In this document: positions 35,155 through 44,935 of the stretch, one piece after another
Position numbering within the stretch: position 1 is the first letter of the stretch
How the letters are laid out: each line of letters starts with the position of its first letter
Origin: Fusibacter sp. A1
Lineage (GTDB): Bacteria; Bacillota; Clostridia; Peptostreptococcales; Acidaminobacteraceae
NCBI RefSeq assembly: GCF_004125825.1
Contig: NZ_QQWI01000012.1
Location: 62,001 to 126,000 of the forward strand
DNA length: 64,000 bases
Direction: 5' to 3'
Program-made: the position numbers and the translations under genes
The notes under the pieces: generated by a model
Told to the model about the DNA's origin: nothing
Seen by the model: the letters and a program-made list of their open reading frames with translations, nothing else
Database searches by the model: none

Positions 35155-35863
35155 CGATATCCTTTCTATTAAAGCATAGAATAGATAAACTTACCGATAG
35201 CAAGGTGTAGATAATTGAACCGGTAAAAATGGCACGCATGAATTTAATTTTTCCGAACTGATCTATTTTTTCACTTATTAATCTAGTGAGTACAGGGAAA
35301 ATTTCTTTTTCGCTGTAGTAATAAGCAGTGTCGATTGTTTTTTCGAGATAAACTAGACCGATTAGGATCGCTAAAGCAAGGGCGCCATACAGGAGCATCA
35401 ACACAATGCTACCTTTACGAGTGGCGAAGTTGAAATAAATTGGTAGTGTCAATCCACTTAAAACTATGGTAGGTAATAAGCAAATTAAGATCCCTTGATA
35501 GGAAATAAAGGGTTTTAATAAAACGCCTTCAGTTACAATGAATTCGGTAACAAGATAGCTGAAGAGTAGTCCAATTAGAATCATACTTAATGACACAGCG
35601 TATCCGAACAAATACTTCGACAGAATATAATCCCGTCTTCTAATCGGCAGTGCGTTCATTGTGATTTGATAAGGCTGGTCCATGACTACGATAAGTGTTG
35701 GAAAAATCATGGGGTACATTATAATGGCTATCATCGTCATGGTGCCATTGTAGTCTATGAAAAGGCCGAACGACATCATCAGCATGATGAAACTAAGTTG
35801 AAAATAGATGATATGAGAAACGCTGAGCCATTCTCTTTTTAATTGTCTAATCATTGTAATCAC
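35147..35863 (-). CDS. ABC-2 type transporter membrane protein
   Basis: 238 residues with six hydrophobic segments. IRRRDYILSKYLFGYAVSLS matches the corresponding region of its downstream neighbour, so the two are paralogues that probably form a heterodimer. The gene overlaps the ATPase gene by 17 bases, a sign of coupled translation. Confidence 0.75.
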   Translation of the reverse strand: MITMIRQLKREWLSVSHIIYFQLSFIMLMMSFGLFIDYNGTMTMIAIIMYPMIFPTLIVVMDQPYQITMNALPIRRRDYILSKYLFGYAVSLSMILIGLLFSYLVTEFIVTEGVLLKPFISYQGILICLLPTIVLSGLTLPIYFNFATRKGSIVLMLLYGALALAILIGLVYLEKTIDTAYYYSEKEIFPVLTRLISEKIDQFGKIKFMRAIFTGSIIYTLLSVSLSILCFNRKDIGE

Positions 35864-36701
35864 TGCTTCTTTCGTAGAAGTACATCACTTGCTCAAGAGT
35901 AGGTACTTCTTCAATATCCCACACTTTATGAGTGATCTGGTCTGATTTGACTAAGGCCTCATAGTTATAGGGGGTCACTTTAGAACCTAACATGATTTCT
36001 TGAACATCCTTTGGTATTTGGTTTCCTTGTCCCTTAACGAGTAGATAGGAAGACATGACCTGGTCTAGTGTGTTTGAAAATTCTATTGATCCATTTCTGA
36101 TATAGGTGATGTAGTCTGCTATTTTTTCTGCGTCGGTTGTGATATGAGTAGAGAACAGTACAGAGGTTTTTCCGTTTTCAATCACCGATTGAAGGATCTC
36201 AAGAAATTCTGTTCTGAAAACAGGGTCCAATCCTGATGTTGGTTCGTCAAGTATGAGTAATTTAGCGTTATGAGACAAGGCGATTGCTAAGGAAAACTTG
36301 AGTTTCATTCCACGTGACAGCTTTTTAAAACGATATGAATCCTTAAGTCTGAACTTTTTTAAGTACTCATAAAAGAGTGCATCATTCCATTCTTTGTAAA
36401 AAGGAGAAATAATCTTTTTGATTTTCTTTAGTGAAAAATCATAGTACTTAGGTTCGTCAAACACAAAACCGATGTGTTCTCGTAATGCCTTTCCGTCTTT
36501 GATAGGATGAAGACCCAGTATGGAGATATCTCCATCATCATAGTGATAGAGTCCCATCATAATTTTTATTAGCGTTGTTTTGCCAGCACCATTTGACCCT
36601 ATGAGACCCATGATATAGCCCTCGGGCAGGGTCAAGGATACTTGATTTAAAGAAAACTCGGGAAATGTCTTTACAAGATTGTTGATCTCAATGACATTCA
36701 T
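35847..36701 (-). CDS. ABC transporter ATP-binding protein
   Basis: 284 residues. Walker A is GSNGAGKTTLIK (about 35-46), signature LSRGMKLKFSLAIAL, Walker B LLILDEPTSGLDP, and the H-loop FSTHI. The C-terminal ~70 residues are a helper domain seen in this exporter group. It powers the two ABC-2 permeases encoded after it. It lies two bases after the GntR gene. Confidence 0.88.
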   Translation of the reverse strand: MNVIEINNLVKTFPEFSLNQVSLTLPEGYIMGLIGSNGAGKTTLIKIMMGLYHYDDGDISILGLHPIKDGKALREHIGFVFDEPKYYDFSLKKIKKIISPFYKEWNDALFYEYLKKFRLKDSYRFKKLSRGMKLKFSLAIALSHNAKLLILDEPTSGLDPVFRTEFLEILQSVIENGKTSVLFSTHITTDAEKIADYITYIRNGSIEFSNTLDQVMSSYLLVKGQGNQIPKDVQEIMLGSKVTPYNYEALVKSDQITHKVWDIEEVPTLEQVMYFYERSSDYND

Positions 36702-36703
36702 AC

Positions 36704-37078
36704 TTATTCCTCCTCCCAGAGTAACGAAATGATTTCTAAGACATCCTTTTTGCCGACACCCATGATTTTAAACTCAGCAATTGTGTGATACAACTGCTCT
36801 TCAACGATTTGGCGTTGCTTTTCCTGAACTCGCTCTTGACTTTGGCCCACCACATATGAGCCCTTGCCGCCGATTGTGTAAAGATATCCTTGAGTTTCTA
36901 GATCATCATATGCACGTTTAACTGTGATGACACTCACACCTAAGCTACGGGCGAGTGATCGAATGGATGGCAGTTGTTCTCCATCTGTCAAACTGCCTTT
37001 TAGAATCTGTTCAATCAGTTGCGTTTCGATTTGCTCATATATCGGCTTTTTTGAGGTATTTGTAATTACAATGTTCAC
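36704..37078 (-). CDS. GntR family regulator (YtrA subfamily)
   Basis: 124 residues from a GTG start (AGGAGGCTTTATT upstream). N-terminal winged HTH: YEQIETQLIEQILKGSL, then LPSIRSLARSLGVSVITVKRAY. Its C-terminal tail is only ~50 residues, as in YtrA, which dimerises without a ligand domain. It heads the operon and probably represses it. AT-rich inverted sequence at 37085-37135 may hold its operator. Confidence 0.88.
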   Translation of the reverse strand: MNIVITNTSKKPIYEQIETQLIEQILKGSLTDGEQLPSIRSLARSLGVSVITVKRAYDDLETQGYLYTIGGKGSYVVGQSQERVQEKQRQIVEEQLYHTIAEFKIMGVGKKDVLEIISLLWEEE

Positions 37079-37285
37079 AATAAAGCCTCCTGTATTAAGT
37101 GTACATATTGTCTATATACAGTATATACCCATAGTTCAGTTCTTTAATCAACTATTAATAAGATGTAAAGAACCATAGGTAGCCTATTAAGTATCCCTGT
37201 GAGTTAGGTAACTTAGCTTCACTTAATGGTACTTAAAGTGAGTAAAATCAAATGACAGGGGTAAATAACACTAGAGGTGATTATT

Positions 37286-39181
37286 TTGAGAACAAGACTC
37301 AGAATCTACATACCAATATTGATGGTTATGTTACTCATTACGAGTATTTTTTTTGCTGCATTTTTCGTACATGCTGAAGAAAATCCGCTAAATGTTTTAA
37401 TCTTAAATTCTTACAATGATCAGTATAAATGGACGGTGGATACCTTAAAAGGGATAAGAGAGACTATAAGTTCAACAGGATTTGATGTTAATGTAAGAAT
37501 AGAGTATATGGATGGTAAAAACATTTATAGCGATGATCATAATCAAATGTTATATGAGTTATATAAACTTAAGTATGCTGATGTTAATTTTGATGCGATC
37601 ATCACCACTGACGACTACGCTTTTGATTTTCTTCTTGAGTATAGAAATGAACTATTTGCTGATACGCCTGTATTTTTCTGTGGAGTTAATTCGCTCGAAC
37701 CCTATGCTGAATATGATCTTGAAAACATTTACGGTCTAGTCGAAGACAACTCACTCATTGAAACAGTTGATGTAGCCCTAAAGCAAAACCCTAAGTTGAA
37801 AAATATCAATATTGTAGTTGATTCAAGCATATCAGGATTATCAACACGTCGAGAAATGATAAAAGATATTGAGGAATATGACAAGGAACTAAAATTCAAC
37901 TTTGTAGAGGGTGACACTCTTATGGAAATCCAAGCGACTATAAGAGGTATGTCTGATGACGAATCCATAGTTATTGTCGCCTTTTATAGTATTGATAATA
38001 AGGGAACTGCATATAATTCTCAAGAAGATGTAACTAAAGCTATCGCTGATGCCTCTTCTGTACCGGTGTATGGCTTATGGTCTTTTAGTTTTGAACATGG
38101 TATTGTTGGTGGCAAGCTTGTTTCGGGGTATTCACACGGTGAAAAAACTGCGAAACTCATGCTGGACTTCATAAATAATCATCAGCTGAAGAGTAAAATA
38201 TATAGTGATGGTACGGATTCGAATATCCATATGTATGACTATAATGAATTAACTAAATACGGACTAGATGTCAACTTGCTTCCTAAAGGAAGCATCATCA
38301 TAAACCAACCAGAATCATTCTATGAAAAGCACAAACATGTCATTTTGGTTAGTTTTGCAATTATCTTCTTGCTTGTCATCTATATCATTATTTTGAGAAC
38401 GCAGATCACAACCGCTTCAAAAAAAATTGAGGAAACTCAGATGTCTCTTATGTTGGCGGAAAAAACAAGTGCACTGAGTGTGCTTATGAATGGTATTGCC
38501 CATGAAATGAACACTCCTCTTGGGAACTGTATTATGGTTGTCTCCTATTTGGAGAGGGTAAACGAAGAGATCAAAGAAAAATATCAGAATACGTCTCTCA
38601 CTAAATCCGATTTAGCTGAAAACATACATCTTATTGAGGATTCTTGTAAAAGACTTTCTTTAAACTTAGGTAAAGCGACAGAACTTGTTGAATCATTCAA
38701 AGCGATATCAGTTCAGCATGAGACTGTAAGTAGTAGAATGTTTAATTTTAAAAGCTATATGGAGGAAGTGCTTTTATCGCTCGATGTCTTTTCTAACCAA
38801 TCCAACTACACACTAGAGTTCAACTGCCCTAATGAATTGTACATTTTCAGTAAGCCTGGATACTATTATCAAATTTTTTCGAACTTGATTTCCAATTCAG
38901 TGGAGCATGGCTTTAAGGATATGGATAAAGGCCATATTGTGATCAATGTCGGTATGGATGGCGGAGACTTGGTCGTCGAGTATTTTGATAATGGTAAAGG
39001 TGGAGATAAAGTATGCAAAACAGTTTTCGATCCATTCTATTCAAGTAAACGAGGTAGCGATCATTCAGGACTAGGTATGTATAACGTGTACAATATCGTG
39101 TCTTCTCAAAACGGAAGTATCGAATGCTCCTCAAAAGAAAACGAAGGAGTTAACTATATTATCAGAATTCCACAGGCTTAA
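37286..39181 (+). CDS. Sensor histidine kinase with ABC-type substrate-binding sensor domain
   Basis: 631 residues from TTG 37286 (AGAGGTG upstream). An N-terminal membrane segment (about 6-28) is followed by an extracytoplasmic ABC_sub_bind-like domain (about 35-335; VLILNSYNDQYKWTVD, VFFCGVNSLEPY). A second membrane segment lies at about 349-370, then the kinase with phospho-acceptor His406 in GIAHEMNTPLG and ATPase motifs SNLISNSVEHGF, FDNGKGGD and GLGMYNV. No response regulator is adjacent, so it is an orphan kinase. Its N-box and H-box resemble the HAMP-less TtrS-like kinases. Confidence 0.85.
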   Translation: MRTRLRIYIPILMVMLLITSIFFAAFFVHAEENPLNVLILNSYNDQYKWTVDTLKGIRETISSTGFDVNVRIEYMDGKNIYSDDHNQMLYELYKLKYADVNFDAIITTDDYAFDFLLEYRNELFADTPVFFCGVNSLEPYAEYDLENIYGLVEDNSLIETVDVALKQNPKLKNINIVVDSSISGLSTRREMIKDIEEYDKELKFNFVEGDTLMEIQATIRGMSDDESIVIVAFYSIDNKGTAYNSQEDVTKAIADASSVPVYGLWSFSFEHGIVGGKLVSGYSHGEKTAKLMLDFINNHQLKSKIYSDGTDSNIHMYDYNELTKYGLDVNLLPKGSIIINQPESFYEKHKHVILVSFAIIFLLVIYIIILRTQITTASKKIEETQMSLMLAEKTSALSVLMNGIAHEMNTPLGNCIMVVSYLERVNEEIKEKYQNTSLTKSDLAENIHLIEDSCKRLSLNLGKATELVESFKAISVQHETVSSRMFNFKSYMEEVLLSLDVFSNQSNYTLEFNCPNELYIFSKPGYYYQIFSNLISNSVEHGFKDMDKGHIVINVGMDGGDLVVEYFDNGKGGDKVCKTVFDPFYSSKRGSDHSGLGMYNVYNIVSSQNGSIECSSKENEGVNYIIRIPQA

Positions 39182-39221
39182 AAAAATACCGATTTATACG
39201 GAAACGTAACAGAAAGATGTG

Positions 39222-39269
39222 AAAACTGTGATTGCTGTCACAGTTTTTTTGTTTGTTCTCCAGTATACT
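39222..39269 (+). promoter_or_regulatory. Crp/Fnr-type operator and promoter of pflBA
   Basis: TGTGA-TTGCTG-TCACA at 39227-39242 is a perfect Crp/Fnr palindrome. A TATACT -10 box at 39264-39269 puts the start near 39276, so the site centre is at -41.5, a class II activation position. The same bases form a 10-bp hairpin (39222-39247) followed by seven T, so it may also end the kinase transcript. Confidence 0.72.
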
Positions 39270-39309
39270 CACCTTAAGCTAAGACAATACTTTGGATATG
39301 GAGGCAACG

Positions 39310-41556
39310 ATGAAAGCATGGACAGCGTTTAATAAAGGTGGATGGCAGTCGGAAATAAGTGTCAGGGACTTTATTGTATCGAACTATGAGGAATATACTG
39401 GCGATGAAAGCTTTTTAGCATCTAAAACGGAGAAAACACAGACCTTATGGGATAAGTGTGAGGTACTGATAAAAGAAGAGATTGAAAAGGGCATCATCGA
39501 TATCGAGACAGCGGTATTTTCAGGAGTCGACGCATTTGAAGCTGGGTACATCGACAAGGAGAGCGAAGTCATCGTGGGACTTCAGACCGATGCGCCGCTA
39601 AAGAGGATTGTCAATCCTTACGGTGGTTTTAGAATGGTTGAGGCGTCACTCGATGCCTATGGCTATTCGCTTGACGAAACTATGAAACAGCATTTTACTT
39701 CTTTTAGAAAAACGCATAATGAAGGCGTGTTTGACGCTTATACCCCCAAGATGAAACAGGCGCGTTCGGTAGGTTTGTTGACAGGCCTTCCTGATGCGTA
39801 CGGAAGAGGACGGATTATCGGCGATTACCGCCGCGTCGCGCTTTATGGAGTAGACTTTCTGATTAAAAATAAGCAAGATGACTTAGCACATCTGCTCAAT
39901 CGGGCGATGGATGAAAAAACAATACGTTTAAGAGAAGAAGTTAACGAGCAAATCAGAGCGCTTATCGCTTTAAAGAATATGGCAAGAACCTATGGCTTTG
40001 ACCTTTCAAAACCGGCTGAGTCGGCTAAGGATGCTGTTCAGTACTTCTATTTTGCCTACTTGGCCGCCATTAAGGAGAACAATGGGGCGGCGATGAGTTT
40101 AGGCAGAAACACCACGTTTTTAGACATCTATATCGAAAGGGATATAAAATCGGGTGTACTGACTGAAGAAGGAGCACAGGAGCTCATCGATCAGCTCGTC
40201 ATCAAGTTGAGACTGGTCAGACATTTGAGAACGCCGGATTACAATACTTTATTTGCAGGCGATCCGACGTGGGTGACAGAGGCTATCGGTGGTATGAACG
40301 ACAATGGTAAGAGTCTTGTGACTAAAACGGCGTACAGGTTCCTCCACACCCTCACCAATTTGGGTGCGGCGCCGGAACCGAATATGACGGTACTTTGGTC
40401 TGAAAACTTACCTGAGGCCTTTAAGCGATACTGCATGAAGATGACAACGCAAACGGGTGCCATCCAATATGAGAACGACGACTTGATGCGCCCACTGTAC
40501 ACGGATGATTACGGTATTGCCTGCTGTGTGTCGGCAATGACAATCGGTAAGCAAATGCAGTACTTCGGTGCGAGAACCAACATGGGTAAAGCGCTGCTTT
40601 ATGCGCTTAATGAGGGTCATGACGAGTTAAAGACTACGCGAGATGGCGAACCTGTCAAAATTGTCGATGGAGTAAAAGCGCTTAAGAGTGACGTGTTGAA
40701 TTACGATGAGGTGATGAGCCGATTTAAGTATGTGATTGATGATGTTGCCGGACTCTATGTGGATACGATGAACATTATCCATTATATGCACGACAAATAT
40801 GCTTACGAAGCCGTTCAAATGGGGCTTCATGACACGACTGTGCATCGACTGATGGCATATGGCATGGCGGGCATATCACTGGTGGCGGACTCCTTAAGTG
40901 CGATCAAACACGCTAAAGTCACCGCTATCAGAAACGAAAAGGGCATAACAACCTCGTTTTCAATCGATGGTGAGTATCCACAATACGGAAACGATGATGA
41001 TCGTGTGGACGAGCTTGCGATTGAAGTGGTCGAGTACTTTATGGACGCGCTGAAAAAACATGTTCCTTATAGAGATTCAGAGCAAACGATGTCGCTTCTG
41101 ACAATCACATCGAATGTGGTTTATGGTAAAAAGACCGGTGCGACTCCTGATGGACGTTTGGCAGGAGAACCTTTTGCTCCGGGTGCGAATCCTATGCACG
41201 GACGAGACAATATGGGAGCGCTTGCTTCCCTTAATACGGTTGCGAAGCTTCCCTATGAGGCTTCGTGCCGGGACGGGATATCAAATACGTTTTCAATTGT
41301 TCCTGAAGCACTTGGAAAAGAAGACGAAACACGATTTATGAATTTAGCGGGAATCCTTGACGGTTACTTTTCGCAGGGGGCTTTTCACTTAAATGTCAAT
41401 GTCCTTTCTAAGGAGCTGCTTATTGATGCAATGCATCACCCTGAAAAGTATCCGACACTAACGATCAGGGTGTCGGGATATGCGGTTCACTTCAATCGGT
41501 TGACTAAAGAACAAAAGATGGAAGTAATCAATAGAACGTGCCATACGGCTTGTTAG
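39310..41556 (+). CDS. pflB: Pyruvate formate-lyase (formate C-acetyltransferase)
   Basis: 748 residues from ATG 39310 (TATGGAGGCAACG upstream), standard length. The catalytic Cys pair is Cys405-406 in GIACCVSAM, and the glycine radical site is Gly723 in RVSGYAVHF. It converts pyruvate and CoA to acetyl-CoA and formate in the cytoplasm under anaerobic conditions. [19 protein letters not shown] and other PFL motifs are intact. The activase gene follows, and a Crp/Fnr-like site precedes it. Confidence 0.95.
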   Translation: MKAWTAFNKGGWQSEISVRDFIVSNYEEYTGDESFLASKTEKTQTLWDKCEVLIKEEIEKGIIDIETAVFSGVDAFEAGYIDKESEVIVGLQTDAPLKRIVNPYGGFRMVEASLDAYGYSLDETMKQHFTSFRKTHNEGVFDAYTPKMKQARSVGLLTGLPDAYGRGRIIGDYRRVALYGVDFLIKNKQDDLAHLLNRAMDEKTIRLREEVNEQIRALIALKNMARTYGFDLSKPAESAKDAVQYFYFAYLAAIKENNGAAMSLGRNTTFLDIYIERDIKSGVLTEEGAQELIDQLVIKLRLVRHLRTPDYNTLFAGDPTWVTEAIGGMNDNGKSLVTKTAYRFLHTLTNLGAAPEPNMTVLWSENLPEAFKRYCMKMTTQTGAIQYENDDLMRPLYTDDYGIACCVSAMTIGKQMQYFGARTNMGKALLYALNEGHDELKTTRDGEPVKIVDGVKALKSDVLNYDEVMSRFKYVIDDVAGLYVDTMNIIHYMHDKYAYEAVQMGLHDTTVHRLMAYGMAGISLVADSLSAIKHAKVTAIRNEKGITTSFSIDGEYPQYGNDDDRVDELAIEVVEYFMDALKKHVPYRDSEQTMSLLTITSNVVYGKKTGATPDGRLAGEPFAPGANPMHGRDNMGALASLNTVAKLPYEASCRDGISNTFSIVPEALGKEDETRFMNLAGILDGYFSQGAFHLNVNVLSKELLIDAMHHPEKYPTLTIRVSGYAVHFNRLTKEQKMEVINRTCHTAC

Positions 41557-41564
41557 GAGGCATC

Positions 41565-42326
41565 ATGAACACTGGGAGAGTCTATAAAATTGAAACGATG
41601 GGACTGCTTGATGGACCTGGAATTAGAAGCGTGTTCTTTCTTGAAGGCTGTCCTTTAAGGTGCTCCTACTGTCATAATCCGGAATCACAGACTTGCAGAG
41701 TCGGCACGCCTGTGTACAGTCCAGATGAGGTTGTACGCATTAGTAAAAAGTATTTGCCCTATTACAAGCGAACTGGTGGCGGCGTCACTTTTTCGGGTGG
41801 GGAGCCACTCCTTCAAGGGGAGTTTTTGATAGAGACGTTAAAGACACTAAAAAAACAAGGAATCCATACAGCAATTGACACTTCGGGGATTGGAAATGAC
41901 AGATACCACGACGAGGTGCTACGAAATGTGGATTTGGTGATTCTGGATGTCAAAGCGTTTAGCGAAAGCAAACATCGTGCATTAACAGGTGTTTCACTAT
42001 CAGGGCTTGAGGCGTTTATAGCGAAACTTACTAAGTTCAAGGGTCAGATCTGGATCAGGCATGTCATGCTGCCCGGGGCTACCGATTCGACTGAAGCGAT
42101 GGATCAACTGCTTGAAATCATTAGTCCGCTAACGAAATTGATTGAAAAAATCGAGATTTTACCGTATCATAAACTTGGGGATGATAAATATTCTCAATTG
42201 GAGATAGAAAATACCCTGTTGGATATGTCTGAAATGGATAAGAAAATAGCCAAGGGATATGAGATATACGCCATGTGTGCGTTACTTAACAAACGAAAGC
42301 AGTGTCTGTTGACAGAAGCTGTTTAG
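41565..42326 (+). CDS. pflA: Pyruvate formate-lyase activating enzyme (radical SAM)
   Basis: 253 residues from ATG 41565 (TTAGGAGGCATC upstream). The radical-SAM cluster motif is CPLRCSYCHNPES; GGGVTFSGGEPLLQ binds SAM. It uses SAM and an [4Fe-4S] cluster to create the glycyl radical on PflB. The gene follows pflB by 8 bases. Confidence 0.95.
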   Translation: MNTGRVYKIETMGLLDGPGIRSVFFLEGCPLRCSYCHNPESQTCRVGTPVYSPDEVVRISKKYLPYYKRTGGGVTFSGGEPLLQGEFLIETLKTLKKQGIHTAIDTSGIGNDRYHDEVLRNVDLVILDVKAFSESKHRALTGVSLSGLEAFIAKLTKFKGQIWIRHVMLPGATDSTEAMDQLLEIISPLTKLIEKIEILPYHKLGDDKYSQLEIENTLLDMSEMDKKIAKGYEIYAMCALLNKRKQCLLTEAV

Positions 42327-42339
42327 TGAGGAGTTTAAT

Positions 42340-43062
42340 ATCGATACGTGTAAAATATCTAAAGGATTATGTAGGGATTGTACCCATACCCACTGCTTAA
42401 GCAGTATACCGCTATTTGAGAACTTATCGGACAGCGAGGCCGAGCTTGTCGCTGAAAGTGTGTTTACCATGCGGTATAAAAAGGGTGACAAGATATTCAG
42501 TTCAGGCGATGAGGCCAATAAGCTTTATATCGTCTGCACAGGAAAAACAAAGGTGACAAAGTACACTCAAGATGGAAAAGAGCAAATCATCTACATCCTC
42601 ACATCTGGGGATTTTATCGGTGCGTTCAACCTCTTGAAAAAAGACAAATTCGATTTTGATATGATCGCCTTGAAGGACACTACAATCAGCGCTCTTGAGA
42701 AGGACGCTTTCGATAGGCTGATCTTGCTTAATCCAAGTATTACTTTGAAAGTGCTTGAAAAGGCCTATGAACGAATCATGAAGGTGGAACGTCTGGCTGA
42801 AAGGCTGGCGCTCACAAGTTTAGACCAGCGCGTTGCGTCCATGCTGTTGAATTTTGCAGATGAGATAGGCAAGCCGACCGAACAGGGAATTGTACTTGAG
42901 CTGTCGATGAATCAAGAAGAATTGGGCGCTTACGCAGGCATTACAAGAGAGACCATCAGTAGAAAACTGAATCTGTTCCAAGAAAACCAGTGGATTGAAC
43001 TTGTTGGGACAAAAAAGGTGATCGTGAAAGACGTAAATGCCTTACGGAACGCTTTTAACTAA
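42340..43062 (+). CDS. Crp/Fnr family regulator with N-terminal Cys cluster, probable non-AUG start
   Basis: Homology extends well upstream of the first ATG (42460): the in-frame sequence DTCKISKGLCRDCTHTHC leads into IPLFENLSD. GAGGAG at 42329-42334 lies about six bases before ATC at 42340, which is therefore the proposed start, giving 240 residues. Cys motif CxxCx4C has the same spacing as in the FNR-like protein at 33582. No Cys is seen at the FNR Cys122 position. HTH is ITRETISRKL. It follows pflA by 13 bases and probably regulates pflBA. Confidence 0.7.
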   Translation: MDTCKISKGLCRDCTHTHCLSSIPLFENLSDSEAELVAESVFTMRYKKGDKIFSSGDEANKLYIVCTGKTKVTKYTQDGKEQIIYILTSGDFIGAFNLLKKDKFDFDMIALKDTTISALEKDAFDRLILLNPSITLKVLEKAYERIMKVERLAERLALTSLDQRVASMLLNFADEIGKPTEQGIVLELSMNQEELGAYAGITRETISRKLNLFQENQWIELVGTKKVIVKDVNALRNAFN

Positions 43063-43132
43063 GTAGAGTTCAATCACCTGCGTAGTAATCTACTTCTCTT
43101 CCACTTAAATAGAATCTACGATCATAAAAATC

Positions 43133-43163
43133 GACTTCGCTATCAAAGTGAAGTCTTTTTTTA
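43133..43163 (+). terminator. Intrinsic terminator after the pfl operon
   Basis: GACTTC (43133-43138) pairs with GAAGTC (43150-43155), extended by three weaker pairs, followed by eight T. Confidence 0.55.
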
Positions 43164-43293
43164 TAGGGTCACTCTATTACATTTGCCTTAAAATCCACCA
43201 TTAAGTGACATAGTTTAGTAGAATAATAGTAGTTGGTTTCATAAGACTTTCTTATGTGATCGATTTCAAGCGGTTGTTCAAGGAGGGGTGTAG

Positions 43294-43695
43294 ATGCAAA
43301 AAATGTATATGAATTTGAAGGTAGGCAATATCGAAAAATCTAGAAGTTTTTATAAGGGGCTCGGGTTTGATGCAATAGAAATGTATAACACTGAAAAGTC
43401 CAGCGTCTATCGTATGCTTGATGATTGCTTCCTTATGGTTTATGAAACCGGCGCGCTTGATCACCACAAAAATATCCCAGGTGTAGACATGAAGACCTAT
43501 CAAAACTCATCCTTTTCACTGGCTGCAGACAGCATTGCTGAAATTGATGAGATGATAAATAAAGTAAAAGCCTTGGGTGGACATGTTTATCCTGAACCCA
43601 TTGACAATGAGTTCATGTACGGGCACGGTTTTGTCGATATGGACGGCAATATATGGGATTTGTTTTTGTTTAAAGAGACAAAGGATAAGGTGTAG
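43294..43695 (+). CDS. VOC (glyoxalase/bleomycin-resistance) family protein
   Basis: 133 residues. NLKVGNIEKSRSFYKGLGFDA at the start and GHGFVDMDGNIWDLF at the end are the two beta-alpha-beta-beta-beta motifs of a VOC domain. Without an obvious set of metal ligands the reaction cannot be told. CAAGGAGGGG precedes the ATG. Confidence 0.8.
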   Translation: MQKMYMNLKVGNIEKSRSFYKGLGFDAIEMYNTEKSSVYRMLDDCFLMVYETGALDHHKNIPGVDMKTYQNSSFSLAADSIAEIDEMINKVKALGGHVYPEPIDNEFMYGHGFVDMDGNIWDLFLFKETKDKV

Positions 43696-43744
43696 ATTGC
43701 AAAACGCCTATCGTAAGTTTTTCAGCTAATTAATACTTTTTCGA

Positions 43745-44131
43745 TTAATCAGCATAGACTTCATGGCAGTTTCCATCAGGGTCGGCAAACATGGCAGTTC
43801 TTTGACCCCAAGGCATATCGTGTGGGGCTAAGATGGCTGTGGCACCCTTATCGATCAATTCTTTATAGGTTGAATCGACTTCTGTTTTTGTAGCAACCCA
43901 AAATGCGAGTTCAAAACTTTTGCCTTTTCTTTCTTCAAGAAATGCCTCATGTTTTGTTAACTCATACATAAGTTCTTTTGAACAGAGAGCGATTCTCACG
44001 CCATCATGAATTAGTTCGATATAACCGCCACTTTCATCCTCTGTTGTAAAGCCCAGCACATCTTTATAGAATGTCAGCATTTCTGTTAGATTGTCTGTGA
44101 GTATTGAAATTAGTTTGATTGATGGTCGCAT
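43745..44131 (-). CDS. VOC (glyoxalase) family protein
   Basis: 128 residues from ATG 44131 (AGGAGGCATAT upstream; longer in-frame starts lack a ribosome site). LISILTDNLTEMLTFYKDVLGF and MPWGQRTAMFADPDGNCHEVY mark the VOC repeats. It resembles small lactoylglutathione-lyase-like proteins. It is convergent with the VOC gene at 43294, and the two are not close paralogues. Confidence 0.8.
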   Translation of the reverse strand: MRPSIKLISILTDNLTEMLTFYKDVLGFTTEDESGGYIELIHDGVRIALCSKELMYELTKHEAFLEERKGKSFELAFWVATKTEVDSTYKELIDKGATAILAPHDMPWGQRTAMFADPDGNCHEVYAD

Positions 44132-44354
44132 ATATGCCTCCTGGTTAATTTGGTAAGATGGGTTTATGTATATTATACCATTAATCCAAAATACAGTTAA
44201 TGAAGTCAAGACGAATAGTTGACTACAAAGTAGATCAGGTTCTTCACAAACCTTCTCGTTTTTAGGCAAAGTTTAGTTTGAATCAAACTCTACATATGAT
44301 TTATAAGTAATTAAGGTTAAACTGAAATCATACAAGATTAGGAGGATAGGATCT

Positions 44355-44918
44355 ATGAAAATACATACATCAAGCTATTGGCAAAATGAACAAGTCGTAC
44401 TAAGGGCGATGGAACCAGAGGACTGGCAAGCTGGATTTGACAGCTATTTTGACTCGGAAGCTAGAAGAATGCTTCAGTATCAATTGGAACTGCCTATCAC
44501 TGAGAAAAAGGCACAAAGTGATACTGAATATTTTTCATACTTTAATCAAGAGTCTGGCAGACTCATGTTCACCATCTTAAACAAAGAAGGTGACATTGTA
44601 GGGGCTGTCAACCTAAACAGCATCGATGAAAGAAATGGACTTTTCAGCATTGGCATGCAGATTTCTAGCGGGCACAGGGCAAAAGGCTATGGCACAGCAG
44701 CGATGAAGATTTTGCTCGACTATGCCTTCAATGAAAGACGACTGCATAAGTTTAACGTTTCGGTGATTGACTACAACATCGGCTCAGCTACGATGCTTCA
44801 AAAGGTCGGCTGTCAAAAGGAAGGCGTCCGTAGAGAGGTTATCTATATGAAGGGAAAACACTACGATGAAGTCTTATACGGACTAACGGCAACGGATTTT
44901 AACGACAGAGCGAGATAA
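44355..44918 (+). CDS. GNAT family acetyltransferase (RimJ/RimL-like)
   Basis: 187 residues. VVLRAMEPEDW at the start, the acetyl-CoA loop SSGHRAKGYGTAAMKILLDYAF (split about 112-133), and NVSVIDYNIGSATMLQKVGCQKEG are typical of the Acetyltransf_3 group. AGGAGGATAGG precedes the ATG. A perfect 15-base palindrome with core GTTTGAATCAAAC lies 66 bases upstream (44275-44289). Its stop overlaps the region before the thiamine-binding protein gene. Confidence 0.82.
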   Translation: MKIHTSSYWQNEQVVLRAMEPEDWQAGFDSYFDSEARRMLQYQLELPITEKKAQSDTEYFSYFNQESGRLMFTILNKEGDIVGAVNLNSIDERNGLFSIGMQISSGHRAKGYGTAAMKILLDYAFNERRLHKFNVSVIDYNIGSATMLQKVGCQKEGVRREVIYMKGKHYDEVLYGLTATDFNDRAR

Positions 44919-44935
44919 TGAAAAAGGAGGTTCTT

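Noticed and set aside
42460-43062. Start of the pfl-linked regulator at ATG 42460
   Set aside because: Family sequence and a Cys motif continue upstream, and GAGGAG fits a start near 42340.
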